The notes: generated from the sequence alone by a model not told the origin. Shown: positions 22,658-33,205, counted from the first letter of the stretch. The stretch is 64,000 bases of DNA from Fusarium oxysporum f. sp. lycopersici 4287 (GCF_000149955.1 NC_030991.1:2354340-2418339), one strand, 5' to 3'. A program made the numbers and translations.

Positions 22658-23201
22658 TTACTGCCCCGCTGGCCGCTTTAAACCGACTTGTGCTGACTCT
22701 GGCGGCTCACCTGTCTCTTCTTGCCATTTGGCTCTCATCTTAAGAAACTCGGACTTTCCAATGAGAGCTCTGAGAGACTCTGCGCTACTCGGTCGTGGCT
22801 GTTTCTGGCTTTCAATAGCCGCTTCCGAAAAACGAAACGAGTCAATAATAAAGTCCAATAGTGCAGCTACAATAGTCAGTGTTTGTCTTAGCATCCCAGT
22901 GAACTCAACTCATATGCCGCAAGAGAAATGACTTACCCATCTCATCGCACCTCTTCTCCCCGACCTTTCTCACCACAACACTATACTTCTCATGGAAAGC
23001 TATTTTCTCAATCCCTCTCCCATCCCCCATGTTATTCCATGGGTTGCCAAGTGCCCCAAACCGCCACGGCAACTCCCCAAATACATATCTATGATGGTCG
23101 GAGGGGTCAGGGTTGACCTGTGCGTTCGAAAAGAACAAAAGAACAAAATTTGACGCAACGCCTCCCAACTGTAGCAGTGCGTGGACTAAAAAGGACACCA
23201 T
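22658..23201 (-). CDS. Hypothetical protein, two exons
   Basis: Model: exon from the ATG at 23201 down to a GTAAGT donor near 22932, intron ending TATTGTAG near 22873, then an exon to the stop. Splicing joins GEKRCDEM to AALLDFIIDSFRFSE in frame. The N-terminus is hydrophobic (SFLVHALLQLGGVASNFVLL), followed by WRFGALGNPWNNMGDGRG, which looks like a conserved core; the C-terminus is polar with SEFLKMRAKWQEETGEPPES. No family recognised. Good splice signals and a coherent C-terminus support it, but it may be a fragment of a larger gene. Confidence 0.45.
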
Positions 23202-23544
23202 ACTGTAGCGAAAGCTTCCATAAGTTGATTTAATTGAAGAAATTAATATTTTTCTGTCTGAAGCGACCTGTAACGGGTAAAAAGATGACATTGAAGAGTA
23301 TATAGGGTAAGTAGACACTGAAGTGTGCTCCCCACTCTGCCTCAAAGCAACCAATCAGCAGCCGTTTAAAATGCACGGTACCCCTGTTGCTTGTTCATGA
23401 GCCAATGAATGCTTGTTTAAAAGTCAGCACCCCTGCGAATATCCACTTGCGACGCCCTACCTGTAATGGGTGCAATGAATAGCGCACGGACGAAAAGTGT
23501 GTAATTTAGTAAATTACTAGCAGTCCTTTGGTACATCCACTTTC

Positions 23545-23741
23545 TGTTGGAAAATCCGGGGATCCCCCTTCCCTTCAGGATTCAGACTAACAGTCTGAAA
23601 GTCCTAGATTTAAAGTTTAAAGTCCTAGATGAAATCATTTAGAGATATAAACCTGAGAAGAACTCTCATCTCACTAATGAACAATCAAGTTATACAAAAA
23701 TATATATTTTCACCTAGCACTACTGCGCAATATAAACAACA
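23545..23741 (+). repeat. 5' LTR of the copia element
   Basis: Starts TGTTGG and ends ACAACA, giving the short inverted TGTTG/CAACA ends usual for LTRs. Contains a repeated AAAGTCCTAGAT motif and a TATAAACCTG box that may be part of the promoter. Confidence 0.93.
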
Positions 23742-23757
23742 GGTTATGAGCCCGGGT
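23742..23757 (+). other. Primer-binding site (initiator tRNA-Met internal site)
   Basis: GGTTATGAGCCCGGGT immediately follows the 5' LTR. GGTTATGAGCCC is complementary to the anticodon-loop region of initiator tRNA-Met (GGGCTCATAACC), the half-tRNA priming mode known from Drosophila copia rather than 3'-end priming. Confidence 0.75.
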
Positions 23758-23809
23758 TAGCAAACACCGGGTTTCTCTTCTGAATCAAAGAACCAAACTT
23801 CAACTCAAG

Positions 23810-26800
23810 ATGACGTCACGACGAGCCCCACGTTCCACCATGCGAACCCGCAACACAATCAGAGTATCGCCTGCATCCGAATCGTCGCGACCTGGTGCTT
23901 CAGGTCAAGACCACACACCATCCTCAATGTATGACAGTACCACGGTCATCTCTGAAAAGAATACTCTTTTCCTTCCGCAAGAGCTCAAGCTAGGCGGACC
24001 CTCCAATTGGGAGCAATATTGCCCAGCTCAGAAGGCCATTCTTCGAATCAATGGTCTCGAAGATGCTGTCTTTGGTGATTACCCTCCCGAGGAACAGCAG
24101 ACTATGGATCAAAAGATCAGGGCGGCAAAAGCTGCCGTCTCCATCCGAGGTAACTGCACTGGAGAAGCACTTAGTCAACTAGTCGGGATTGAGAATCCCC
24201 AGGAGATGTTCAACCTTCTCCAGGCCTATTGTATTGGCACGGGCCCAGTTCTTCTGCAGACAACACTTTACCAGTTCATCCGGATCAAAACAAGCTCTTA
24301 CGAGACAATTCCACAATTTAATGTCGACTTTGAACGACTCGTCAAACTTCTCCTCGAGCAGAAAGAACCAATCTCAGATACCCTCAAAAAGGTTGTTTAT
24401 CTGACTGCCTGCGAGAACGAGTACCCCGACTGGACTGCCAGACAGCGCGCTCTCCTACGCTCGGAGCATCCGCCAACACTACGATCAATGCAGCAAGATC
24501 TCATTGATGAAAACAGGTCATCAGATGATGATGATAGTCATGGCACTGCCTCAACGTACTGGGCTCACAGTAAAAAGACCGGAAGGAAGGGCCTGACCGC
24601 AAGAAAGCAAGAGGCAAGCGGCCGGAGGAGAGGCTCTTCAAAGAACCTACGAGCCACGAACAAATCCAGCCAGGAAACCAATCATCGGGTCGGCAAGAAC
24701 AAGGAACATACCTGCACGAACTGCAAGAAGAGAGGACATCACGAAAATGATTGTTGGTTTGCCCATAAGGATAAGCGACCTGACTGGGCAGTCCGCCTCG
24801 CCAAGGAACTCATGGAGCATGATCTTCAACGGGACAACACCAAGAATCTCCATATCAAGGAATCAAATCATATGACAGTCGAGCGATCTTTTCTGATCCT
24901 TGAAGACAGCGTCTCAGACGAGCTACCTATGGACAATACAGAGACGTGTAAGGTCTCCCTTGATAACATCTCTTCAACCGCAGAATGGCTGTTCGACACA
25001 GGTTCGTCAGTCCACATCTGCAACGACCAAAGCCTATTCACAGAACTGCAGCCTGCAACCCGAACGGTCCTCGTTACGGGCGGTGGGAAGGTGTACCCAT
25101 TCGGTAGGGGGACAGTCAAAATTTGCTTCATAAACAAATGGGGTGAGCAGGTCACAATTAACCTCAAAGACACGCTGTTCATCCCTGAGTTTCCGGTAAA
25201 TGTCATGTCAGGACTCAGGCTATACAAGAACGGCGGCTGGATAGACGGGAACGACATGTATGACCCAACAGGAGATGTCTTTGGTCTCCTCCGCATAGGA
25301 AGGGACGGTCTGTACGTGAACACTGAGGTCGGAAAGACTACTGTTTCAAACCAGGCCGCCTGGGAACTCCAGCCAGAACCATGCAATCACCACACTGCTT
25401 CATCAAATCAATGCCTGAATGTCGACCTTTGGCACCGAAGACTCGGCCATGTTAACGCATATCAGGTGTCACAGACTGCCAAAATGACCAAAGGAATGTA
25501 CTGTGACGGCCACCACGACCATCAGCCTTTCAATTACTGCCTCGCCTGCGACATCGCAAAGGCCCTACGATGGACTCCGCGAAATAAACGGAAACGAGCC
25601 TCCAGGGCCGGGTTCATTCATGTTGACACCTTCAAAGTCAATCCACCGGGCATTAGAGGCGAACGATGGGGAATGATTGCCACAGATGACAGGCATCGAA
25701 TGAGATGGGCCTACACATTCACGAGGAAGGGGATGGCTTCGGAACTCCTAGGCCAGCTCATCTCCAAGATACGAACTCAGTATGGCATCCGAGTGTACGC
25801 AATCCAGATGGATGGCGGCTCTGAGCTCTATGGTGCGTCTCTCAAGAACCTCGAGTACACTCACGGCGTCAAGATCATCAAGACGATACCATATACTCCT
25901 GAATTTAACGGAGTTGCTGAGCGCTCTAACCGCATCATCTTTGACAAAGTCAGAGCAACCATGGAGTCGGAAAGAATCCCGATAGAGCTCTGGCCATTGG
26001 TCCTGGAAGATATGGTGCGCAAGACAAACGTGACAGCCACCAGGGCAATTGATGGCCTCACTCCCATGGAAAGCTTTCTCAACGAGGCCTTTCCCGGACA
26101 AGACAACAAGCCGGATCTGTCCGGAGAACGAATCTGCGGCTCACAAGTCACGATACACATACCGCAGGAACGAAGATTGAGATCACACAAGTTTGGCCCA
26201 AGAGGAGAGGCTGGAATCTACCTATGCATGGAAGGTTCACAGATCTACACCTGCTGGGTGCCCTCTCGCAGGAAGGGACATCAGATCGTCCGCTCTGCAA
26301 ATGTACAATTCTACGAAAAGGTTGGGGAGACAGAACTCCTGACCGAAACTGAGCATGATGTTGAGCCGGAAATCCGCAAGAACGGAGCTCCCATCTCAAG
26401 CCGGCCACAGTCCGTCACGGAGCAGACAAAGACTCCAAGCCCACAAAGGTCTGAAGTGAACAATCTTCAGCATGCTGAGGTGCATAATCCTCAGCATGGA
26501 CAGACGACAACATCCATGACATCAGCTAAGCTGCCCGATCTCCGAAAAGAGGTGATCACTGAGCCCAAAACAATGACTGAAGCGCTTCAAGGTCCGCAAA
26601 GGGAGCATTGGCTCAGAGCAATACACAGTGAGCTGCGCAGCCTCCTCAAGAAAGGAGCTTGGCGCATGCTGGACCGCACCCAAGCTCACAATAGGCCACT
26701 TACAGTCAAGTGGGTATTCAAGGTCAAGAAAAACGAGGACGGCAACCTCGACAAGTTCAAGGCACGGCTGGTGGTCAGAGGCTTTGAACAACAGTTCGGC

Positions 26801-28225
26801 TTTGACTACAACCAGACTTTTGCCTCTGTTGCCAAAGCGGCGACTTGGAGAATCCTCCTCACCGTTGCTGCCTGTCTTGACTGGGAAATTGAGCAGATGG
26901 ACGTGTCGACGGCGTTCCTGGAAGGGGATCTCGATGAACAAGTCTTTATCGAAATGCCGGAAGGACTTGTCGAGTATTTCGATCAACACCCAGAAGACCG
27001 TCCGGCAGGATTCTCAACTGAGAAGATCTGCAAATTGATCAAATCCCTCTACGGACTCAAACAGGCGCCTCGGCAATGGCAAAAGAAGCTGAAGAAGACC
27101 TTAGAATCCCTTGACTTCAGACAAGCAACGTCTGACACGGCCGTATATCACAATCCCACAACGGGAGTGATTATCATCACATATGTGGATGACTTCCTCA
27201 TCATGGGCAGCAACAAGGAAGCAATCCAAGGGTACAAAGCCCGCCTGGGAGAGATCTTTACGATGACTGATCTCGGTCCCGCCAGCCATTTTCTTGGAGT
27301 AAGAATAACCCGAGACAGGAACTCAAGGCTGATCTACCTTTCCCAGGATGCATATTTTACCAGAATACTGAAGAAATTCGGCTTGGAAGATTGCCGACCG
27401 GTCAAGACCCCGATGGAGCGAAATTCACTCTCGACACTGCAACCAAGAGACAATGGCGACTCGGCTTCTCCAGAAGAACGAGAAGACTATAGCTCGAAAA
27501 CCGGCTCGCTGATGTATGGAATGACCCAAACCAGACCCGATTTAGCTTTCCTACTCTCGGTACTCTCAAGATACATGTCGAATCCATCACCAGCACATTC
27601 ACGATTGATCAAAAGAGGTCTTCGCTATCTACAGCAGACAAGGGACCACGGCCTGGTGCTTGGGGGCGTCAAGAAAGATCCTGAATCCGCTTGGAGCATC
27701 ACAGCTTGGGCCGACTCGGATTGGAAAGGCGACACTGTTACGGGAAGATCGACGTTTGGATGGCTTGTTCAACTTGAAGGATCTACAGTCTCATGGAGGG
27801 CCAAACGGCACGAAACAGTGGCACTATCGACTACCGAGGCTGAATATACAGCACTCTCCCAGTGTGCCAGAGAATTAGCCTGGACTAGGAACCTCTTCTC
27901 TGAACTGTTCCTTCCGCTACATATGCCTATCCCACTGAACGGCGATAATCAGGGTTCCCTAAAGCTATGCAGAAACCCTGAGCTTCACCAACGGACAAAG
28001 CACATTCCGTTAACCGAGCACCATATCCGAGAAGAAGTTGAAGCCGGGAATATTGATGTACAATACGTCAGCACACATGAGCAGGTAGCAGACGGACTCA
28101 CTAAACCATTGAACGCCGTCAGCCATGGCCACTTTCTAGAAGCAATTCGAGTCAGTGCATGTCCGATCGAGGAAGCAGGTCGTATTATTTGGAGTACTGA
28201 AGTCCACGATGACTCTGTGCCCTGA
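23810..28225 (+). CDS. Copia gag-pol polyprotein (1471 aa)
   Basis: Single uninterrupted frame. Gag region at 1-290 with a CCHC zinc knuckle near residue 300 (C-x2-C-x4-H-x4-C in CTNCKKRGHHENDC). Aspartic protease active site WLFDTGSSVHIC near 395. GAG-pre-integrase segment LWHRRLGHVNAYQ near 540, then the integrase core with HVDTF, DGGSEL and TPEFNGVAERSNR. Reverse transcriptase from about 960 with KARLVVRGFEQQ, QMDVSTAFLEGDL and the catalytic YVDDFLIMG near 1124. RNase H with ADSDWKGD and STTEAEYTALS near 1302-1345. All catalytic residues that I can check are present, and no stop or frameshift occurs, so it is probably functional. It copies its RNA into DNA in cytoplasmic particles and integrates it in the nucleus. 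Confidence 0.95.
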   Translation: MTSRRAPRSTMRTRNTIRVSPASESSRPGASGQDHTPSSMYDSTTVISEKNTLFLPQELKLGGPSNWEQYCPAQKAILRINGLEDAVFGDYPPEEQQTMDQKIRAAKAAVSIRGNCTGEALSQLVGIENPQEMFNLLQAYCIGTGPVLLQTTLYQFIRIKTSSYETIPQFNVDFERLVKLLLEQKEPISDTLKKVVYLTACENEYPDWTARQRALLRSEHPPTLRSMQQDLIDENRSSDDDDSHGTASTYWAHSKKTGRKGLTARKQEASGRRRGSSKNLRATNKSSQETNHRVGKNKEHTCTNCKKRGHHENDCWFAHKDKRPDWAVRLAKELMEHDLQRDNTKNLHIKESNHMTVERSFLILEDSVSDELPMDNTETCKVSLDNISSTAEWLFDTGSSVHICNDQSLFTELQPATRTVLVTGGGKVYPFGRGTVKICFINKWGEQVTINLKDTLFIPEFPVNVMSGLRLYKNGGWIDGNDMYDPTGDVFGLLRIGRDGLYVNTEVGKTTVSNQAAWELQPEPCNHHTASSNQCLNVDLWHRRLGHVNAYQVSQTAKMTKGMYCDGHHDHQPFNYCLACDIAKALRWTPRNKRKRASRAGFIHVDTFKVNPPGIRGERWGMIATDDRHRMRWAYTFTRKGMASELLGQLISKIRTQYGIRVYAIQMDGGSELYGASLKNLEYTHGVKIIKTIPYTPEFNGVAERSNRIIFDKVRATMESERIPIELWPLVLEDMVRKTNVTATRAIDGLTPMESFLNEAFPGQDNKPDLSGERICGSQVTIHIPQERRLRSHKFGPRGEAGIYLCMEGSQIYTCWVPSRRKGHQIVRSANVQFYEKVGETELLTETEHDVEPEIRKNGAPISSRPQSVTEQTKTPSPQRSEVNNLQHAEVHNPQHGQTTTSMTSAKLPDLRKEVITEPKTMTEALQGPQREHWLRAIHSELRSLLKKGAWRMLDRTQAHNRPLTVKWVFKVKKNEDGNLDKFKARLVVRGFEQQFGFDYNQTFASVAKAATWRILLTVAACLDWEIEQMDVSTAFLEGDLDEQVFIEMPEGLVEYFDQHPEDRPAGFSTEKICKLIKSLYGLKQAPRQWQKKLKKTLESLDFRQATSDTAVYHNPTTGVIIITYVDDFLIMGSNKEAIQGYKARLGEIFTMTDLGPASHFLGVRITRDRNSRLIYLSQDAYFTRILKKFGLEDCRPVKTPMERNSLSTLQPRDNGDSASPEEREDYSSKTGSLMYGMTQTRPDLAFLLSVLSRYMSNPSPAHSRLIKRGLRYLQQTRDHGLVLGGVKKDPESAWSITAWADSDWKGDTVTGRSTFGWLVQLEGSTVSWRAKRHETVALSTTEAEYTALSQCARELAWTRNLFSELFLPLHMPIPLNGDNQGSLKLCRNPELHQRTKHIPLTEHHIREEVEAGNIDVQYVSTHEQVADGLTKPLNAVSHGHFLEAIRVSACPIEEAGRIIWSTEVHDDSVP

Positions 28226-28228
28226 AGA

Positions 28229-28245
28229 CAAGGTGGATGGGGGCG
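28229..28245 (+). other. Polypurine tract
   Basis: The purine-rich AAGGTGGATGGGGGC segment directly abuts the 3' LTR and is the likely plus-strand primer. Confidence 0.7.
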
Positions 28246-28442
28246 TGTTGGAAAATCCGGGGATCCCCCTTCCCTTCAGGATTCAGACTAACAGTCTGAA
28301 AGTCCTAGATTTAAAGTTTAAAGTCCTAGATGAAATCATTTAGAGATATAAACCTGAGAAGAACTCTCATCTCACTAATGAACAATCAAGTTATACAAAA
28401 ATATATATTTTCACCTAGCACTACTGCGCAATATAAACAACA
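28246..28442 (+). repeat. 3' LTR of the copia element
   Basis: Same length and, by eye, same sequence as the 5' LTR. Followed directly by TTGGTTGGTGC rather than a copy of the left flank. Confidence 0.93.
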
Positions 28443-28457
28443 TTGGTTGGTGCACTC

Positions 28458-28522
28458 GCTTATTATATACGTTAGATGTAATGTTGAGAAATGTTTATCC
28501 CGCACGCTTATCATGTACGTTA
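28458..28522. repeat. Two solo pogo-type terminal motifs
   Basis: GCTTATTATATACGTTA (28458-28474) and GCTTATCATGTACGTTA (28506-28522) match the outer end GCTTATCGTGTACGTTA of the pogo element ending at 42683. No transposase lies next to them, so these are relic termini in the flank of the copia element. The stretch from here to 28811 is otherwise AT-rich and empty. Confidence 0.5.
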
Positions 28523-28811
28523 CTCTATAAGTTATATATATACGTATATTGAAGCTGTAGATATGAGTTTATTGGTTACCTTCTCACGATCAACGATAGT
28601 CTACCTCTTGCAAGACCATAGATCGCGCTTTGAAAAGTAGCCTTTTTTTTTTCATATTTTATATTATTATATATGCTTAATGTCGTGGACTAATTGCTCT
28701 TAAAACCATCTGATAGTCCCGAATAAAATCAAATTCCTTCTAAGACCATACGATTACGATAATAAGATTTTCATGCTGTACCCTTACTATAAATCGCTCG
28801 CCTTATGTCCG

Positions 28812-29291
28812 TCATGATACGTGATAGCCATCTCTTCTCTTTTTCAGTATAATCTCAATCTTTCCTTCCAACTCAAGGATTCGATTTCTTGCCATATCCA
28901 ATATTTGTCCTCTGCTTAGAACCTGGCCAAGATTGGCTGCGATATCCCTGTCAGCAAGGCTCCGTGCCTGTGCCGCTGGCAGAACTTCGAGGAGCCTTTC
29001 AAACTGCGCCTTGAGTCGGGCACGGTAATGTTTCTCGACAAAGTTATGGCTTTTTCGGGCGTGTTCTTGATTGCTGGGAGCTGCGCTACAACGTTTTCGG
29101 TTCTTTGATTTGCGCGATGCTGATCGAAGTTGACGTTGAAGTTGAACGTCGGGAACATGAAGTGAAATATTCTTGCTAAGGGGTTGTTGATTCGATGGGT
29201 TGCTCGCCTCCTCAGGACGAGTCAAAGGCCCATTCGGCTCTCTCCTCGGAGGCTCTGTGTCAGCCTCGTGGCAGATATAGTGAAGGTTCAT
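28812..29291 (-). CDS. bHLH transcription factor
   Basis: A 159-residue protein with a basic helix-loop-helix domain at about 79-150: basic region HARKSHNFVEKHYRARL, helix 1 KAQFERLLEVLP, a long polar loop, helix 2 SRGQILDMARNRILELEGK. The tyrosine in EKHYR at the position where most bHLH proteins have arginine is the signature of SREBP-like fungal bHLH factors. The region upstream is Pro/Glu-rich and probably disordered. The start is the first ATG in frame; codons upstream (to 29408) are open and contain no ATG, so an upstream exon is possible. Likely binds E-box or SRE-like DNA as a dimer; targets unknown. Confidence 0.8.
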   Translation of the reverse strand: MNLHYICHEADTEPPRREPNGPLTRPEEASNPSNQQPLSKNISLHVPDVQLQRQLRSASRKSKNRKRCSAAPSNQEHARKSHNFVEKHYRARLKAQFERLLEVLPAAQARSLADRDIAANLGQVLSRGQILDMARNRILELEGKIEIILKKRRDGYHVS

Positions 29292-29938
29292 CTCAAGACT
29301 TGGTTGGCAGGCCACAGAGCAATGGGCTTGCAATAAATCAGAAAGTCCGGATGACCCGAATGTGTTGATAAAATTATAAGAAGCCACATACTTATGGACA
29401 CAAGCCAAATATACAAAGTGCCGTAATCTCTACATAAAGTGGTATCAACTTGAGCGTATCGTCGGGTGACAACAACTAACAAAACAAGTTGACCAATAAA
29501 AAACGCGCGAGATCCATGTGGCGTTATCCCTGGCGAATTGCAAGGGTGGCGTCCAGTAAAACTGCTCGGAGGGAGGTCCGATAGCTAGTCAATTTGAAAA
29601 AGCACGTCATGATCACGACGAACACCCCAGCTTCCTTGTATTTTGCGCTTGAAAGAAGATACTGTATAGTGAAGAGAGAGGTCAAGAAAGGGTTTCTGGA
29701 ATATGTTGAAGTCGCACTCTCCCACTCGCAAACCTGTCTTGTAGACAGACTATAGACTGCTGTTAGTCAACTCCTGATGGCGGGTGATTTCACAAGTTGA
29801 AAAGAATAACCACGCAAAGAGGCTGAACAAGAGACTAAACTAGAAAATTAGCATATCTCGATCCCCTTGGAACCGCCTGCAGACAATGTTTCCGATAGTA
29901 GTCGGCCTGCCTCTACTGCCTCATGATACCCAGCGAAC
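29292..29938. other. Intergenic region
   Basis: Nothing recognisable beyond a possible upstream leader of the bHLH gene. Confidence 0.4.
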
Positions 29939-30191
29939 ATGACCCGATCATTTTCAGCAGAGCCTGTTGAGCCCAAGCCAAAGGGTGTGTTATGCTTTTC
30001 CTTCATTGACTGTTAGTATTGCTTCATTTGTCCCGCGTCGTCGAGTGTCATCTTTGCTTGTGATCGTGATGGCCCACCATCAAGTACATCTTGCGAACGA
30101 AAACGCCTCACCTGCACTCGAGGAACTATTTGCAAGTTCTAGGTACTTGACAAACAATTCCTGGATGGATGCTAAGCTACTGACCTGGCCC
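29939..30191 (+). pseudogene. 5' part of a gene (two exons), remainder not found
   Basis: Exon 29939-29984 (MTRSFSAEPVEPKPK) and exon 30085-30191 join in frame through a 100-bp GTGTGT...CATCAAG intron, giving a second exon with HLANENASPALEELFASSRY, then LTNNSWMDAKLLTWP before a GTGAGT donor. No convincing third exon follows; the sequence becomes AT-rich with scattered stops. No family recognised. The good splice signals suggest a real gene that has been truncated. Confidence 0.35.
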
Positions 30192-30897
30192 GTGAGTACG
30201 CTCTACATAATCACCCACCATGCGGGGACCTATTCCTCTATACAACTCTCAAAGGCTGTAAGGAATGTATATATAATTCGGTTCTTAACGTATACGCATA
30301 AAGAAGCCGGGTAAGGAATGGGAATTGCACAGGGAAGGAGGAACATACCGATGACAGAATTACAGCAAAAACATGTTACAAAGGAATCTGTCGGTTGCGT
30401 GATGTTATGTGTGTCTTTGCATGCCACACCAACCAAGATTCTTTGCACCAGAATAGGGAATAGTCAAACAACCCTGAATTACGGCTGCCAGCAGTCAATG
30501 ACTCATCATAACACTGGCACTTTAAAGTTTTAGCTGAGGAACAGTCCAGACCCGTTATCAGAACATGCTGACTTCTGTCCTAAACTTTAATTCCACTCCT
30601 CTCGCTAATCTATCAATTCTGTAGCGGCTATTGCCGTCTGCCATATGATATGACAACTCGTACCACACATGGATTGGACACAATGAATCTACCGATTAAT
30701 AACACTGTCGCGTGATGGTGATATCATATGCAAAAGTTAACCAGTCGCCTCTTAAGTATATATACCACTGTTCGTCCTGCATTTTCGTCTTAATTTAAGC
30801 GGCAGGATCATTTAGCTGTACCTACCACATAACGATTCCAAATTGAAGTAACGTACAACATCATCTTTCCAATCAATCACTCCTGCTACACTGCAAA
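30192..30897. other. Intergenic region, promoter side of the MARVEL gene
   Basis: No supported coding sequence. Contains the putative 5' leader of the MARVEL gene with CT-rich stretches just before its ATG. Confidence 0.4.
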
Positions 30898-31730
30898 ATG
30901 GTAGGAACTGGTGTTGCACATAAAGCTATTTCTATTCTGCTCCGTCTTGGTGAGCTTGCCTCCGCTATAATCGTGCTAGGGATTCTCTCGCGCTTCTGTT
31001 ACCTTATCAGCATCGCGGAAGTGCATGCCGATGGACGGATTATCTATGGCATCGTCGTCGCGTGCCTTGGTATCATCTACTCCATCCTTTTCTGTCCGCC
31101 ATTCAAGGACATGTTCTTGGGGTTTCCCTTTGACTTTGTGATGTTTGTCATGTGGCTCGTGGCATACTGCCTGCTTCAGACTGTATGGCGCCCCCTTCCA
31201 TTTTCATATCACCGCATAACTAAGACCATATACTAATCATGAGCAATGTTCGTTTTATTTTATAGAGAACTGGTGGTCACGCTTGTTCGGCACGTTGGTA
31301 TTACGACTATTGGGGCTACTATTGGGGTCGTTTCTGGCGAGTCGGGCCCATTGGGACAGTTACCATTAACGGGACGGGTTGCGGGGCGTGGAAGACGGTC
31401 CTGGCCTTTTCGTTTATCGCATGGTTCCTGCATCTTCTCAGTGGCATCCTTGTAGGTCATTTCTTTGTATTCATTCCTGCTTTTAAAAAGTCGAAAAAAC
31501 CTAACGCAACAATCTCTAGGGGGTATATGTCTTCCGTACTTATGTTAAGATCGACGAGACAAAGCAAGAAATCAAGCATCAGGCTGAAAAGCTTACCAAG
31601 TAAGTACTCTTGAAACATGTTGACACTTGGATGGTAGACTAATGGTTCCTACACTAAAAGGGGTGATTCTCGAGCGCACAGCTATAACCAGAGAGCTGAA
31701 CAGGATAATGGCACGACAGATAATGTTTAG
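30898..31730 (+). CDS. MARVEL-domain membrane protein (four exons)
   Basis: Exons 30898-31182, 31266-31451, 31520-31599 and 31661-31730 give 206 residues; all introns are GT-AG, 61-83 bp, with exon phases that match. Four hydrophobic segments: about 20-38, 47-64, 72-95 and 138-157. The loop between the third and fourth (RWYYDYWGYYWGRFWRVG) is aromatic-rich with a nearby Cys pair, as in fungal MARVEL proteins. The C-terminus is cytosolic and polar (KIDETKQEIKHQAEKLTK). Members sit in the plasma membrane or endomembranes and have roles in membrane apposition and trafficking; the specific role here is unknown. No lesion seen. Confidence 0.85.
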
Positions 31731-32254
31731 ACTATGATGCCTACTACTTCGGTCTATCCTGAGGGAGGGCATGCGGATTAATTCGCCACAAGAAGAGCTA
31801 CAGCCGGCAATATCCAAGTTTGTTTTGTGTTTGGAGGGAAATGCTATAACCTGATCATAATCAAAACTTTGGAAGGAGTACAGAGTACAGCAGATTGAGT
31901 CAATAACGTGGTATACTTAGGTGACTCATACATGTAACTGATGCATCAGGTACTCAGTCATACAAAGGAAAATCATAAAATACGAGAGCCATCGTGGCAG
32001 TATATATGACTTTTTTCAATATCTAATTCATCAATTAAAATGTACAGCAACATAAACGCAAAATAAACAGCGAAGTCGGATAAATAAGTGTAATATTTCA
32101 ATTCTATTAGCGTTCGATCAGGTACTTATTATCACTGACATTTTCGGGTACTTGCTTCTTTTAATTCTTGGGATTGCTTTAAAATTAACCATATCACCAC
32201 ATATCCCACTAATTTCATTGTTTGCACAAGAAATATCTAATCTGTTTCTAGTAC
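31731..32254. other. AT-rich spacer
   Basis: No gene recognised. AT content rises sharply compared with the MARVEL gene, consistent with mutated repeat or pseudogene sequence leading into the PEP-synthase relic. Confidence 0.4.
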
Positions 32255-33205
32255 AGATAAAGGTCATGCTTAATCTTGCCAACCCGTCATGTGCCTAGCA
32301 CTGGTGGAAACTCTTATTTGATGGGATTGGTCCTGTATGTAGTTTGTTATTAACAATTTTATTAGTAATTTTATTAAGCCTATCCCATGGTTCTTATTCA
32401 TATTAACTGTCTTGAGGACAAAGAGGCTTAGTGAGAGACTAAGTGCTTGATAGTGAGGTATGAGAATAAGCCTGACTACTTTGTCAATAAGCTATTCTGC
32501 AGCCTTGCGACTCTATGTGCCGCTGTCTACCACAGGCCGGCCATTGTTTGTATAAGCGACTTCAACGTAAAAGGCTACACTCGTCTTATAGGCGGTGCCG
32601 AGTTTGAGATCAAGAGGATAATCCAGTGATAGGCTGTCTCAAGTCTCACGTTACTACTCACCACTCCTTGCCCTCAAATATCGAACCATCAAGGGCGTTA
32701 TCGGGGAAATAGGTCTCACCAATGCGATGGATATGATACCCCTTTGACGAGCCATTAAGAAGACGAGAAAGGTTCTGCACGTCATAGCCGAGAACGGGCT
32801 TAGGCAGGTAAAAATAGGCTCAAAATCTATGTTATGTGCGAGATTCCATAGAGTATCATCCTGACCAGTAGCTTCACTAAGCATTTCGACGACTCTTTTA
32901 TCCGTTCTAATGACCTCACTAAGCTTACCCAAGTTGCCCTCGTTATAGACCGTGATTATAGCAAGCGGGCCGATATGTTCAATGAGCAAGACGAGCTTGT
33001 CAAGTGAATGACTACAGGAATAATTGAGTTGGCCGGCAAAGAGGGATATAAGATCGGCCTCTGTGGACAAGCGCCGAGTGATTGCCCCGAGTTTGCCAAG
33101 TTTTTTGCTAACGCTGGGTCAGATTTAATTTTGATCATCCCCAGTAGTTTCATAGAAGCTCAGAGGCATATGGGAGCTAGCGAAGCTGGTGAAGAGGGGC
33201 GATGA
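32255..33205 (+). pseudogene. Phosphoenolpyruvate synthase (C-terminal domain) pseudogene
   Basis: Collinear fragments in shifting frames match the PEP-utilising TIM-barrel domain of bacterial-type PEP synthase: VMLNLANP near 32264; KPDYFVNKL, RPAIVCISDFNVKGY and LIGGAEFE at 32470-32610; MIPL then RAIKKTRKVLHVIAENGLRQ near 32732-32810; HFDDSFIRSNDLTKLT near 32885-32930; VIDRDYSKRADMFNEQDELV near 32950; and LAGKEGYKIGLCGQAPSDCP with EFAKFF at 33031-33100. Stops and frameshifts separate them, so no functional enzyme is made. The N-terminal ATP-grasp and swivelling domains are not visible. The intact enzyme converts pyruvate, ATP and water to PEP, AMP and phosphate; it is common in bacteria and known in some filamentous fungi. 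Confidence 0.8.

Larger units (their letters stand above)
23545..28442 (+). mobile_element. Full-length Ty1/copia LTR retrotransposon (4898 bp)
   Basis: Complete structure: 197-bp LTR, primer-binding site, single gag-pol frame, purine-rich tract, 197-bp LTR. By eye the two LTRs are identical along their whole length, which indicates recent insertion or gene conversion. Domain order protease, integrase, reverse transcriptase, RNase H defines Ty1/copia (Pseudoviridae-type). Flanking pentamers (CTTTC left, TTGGT right) differ, so no target-site duplication is seen. Confidence 0.95.
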
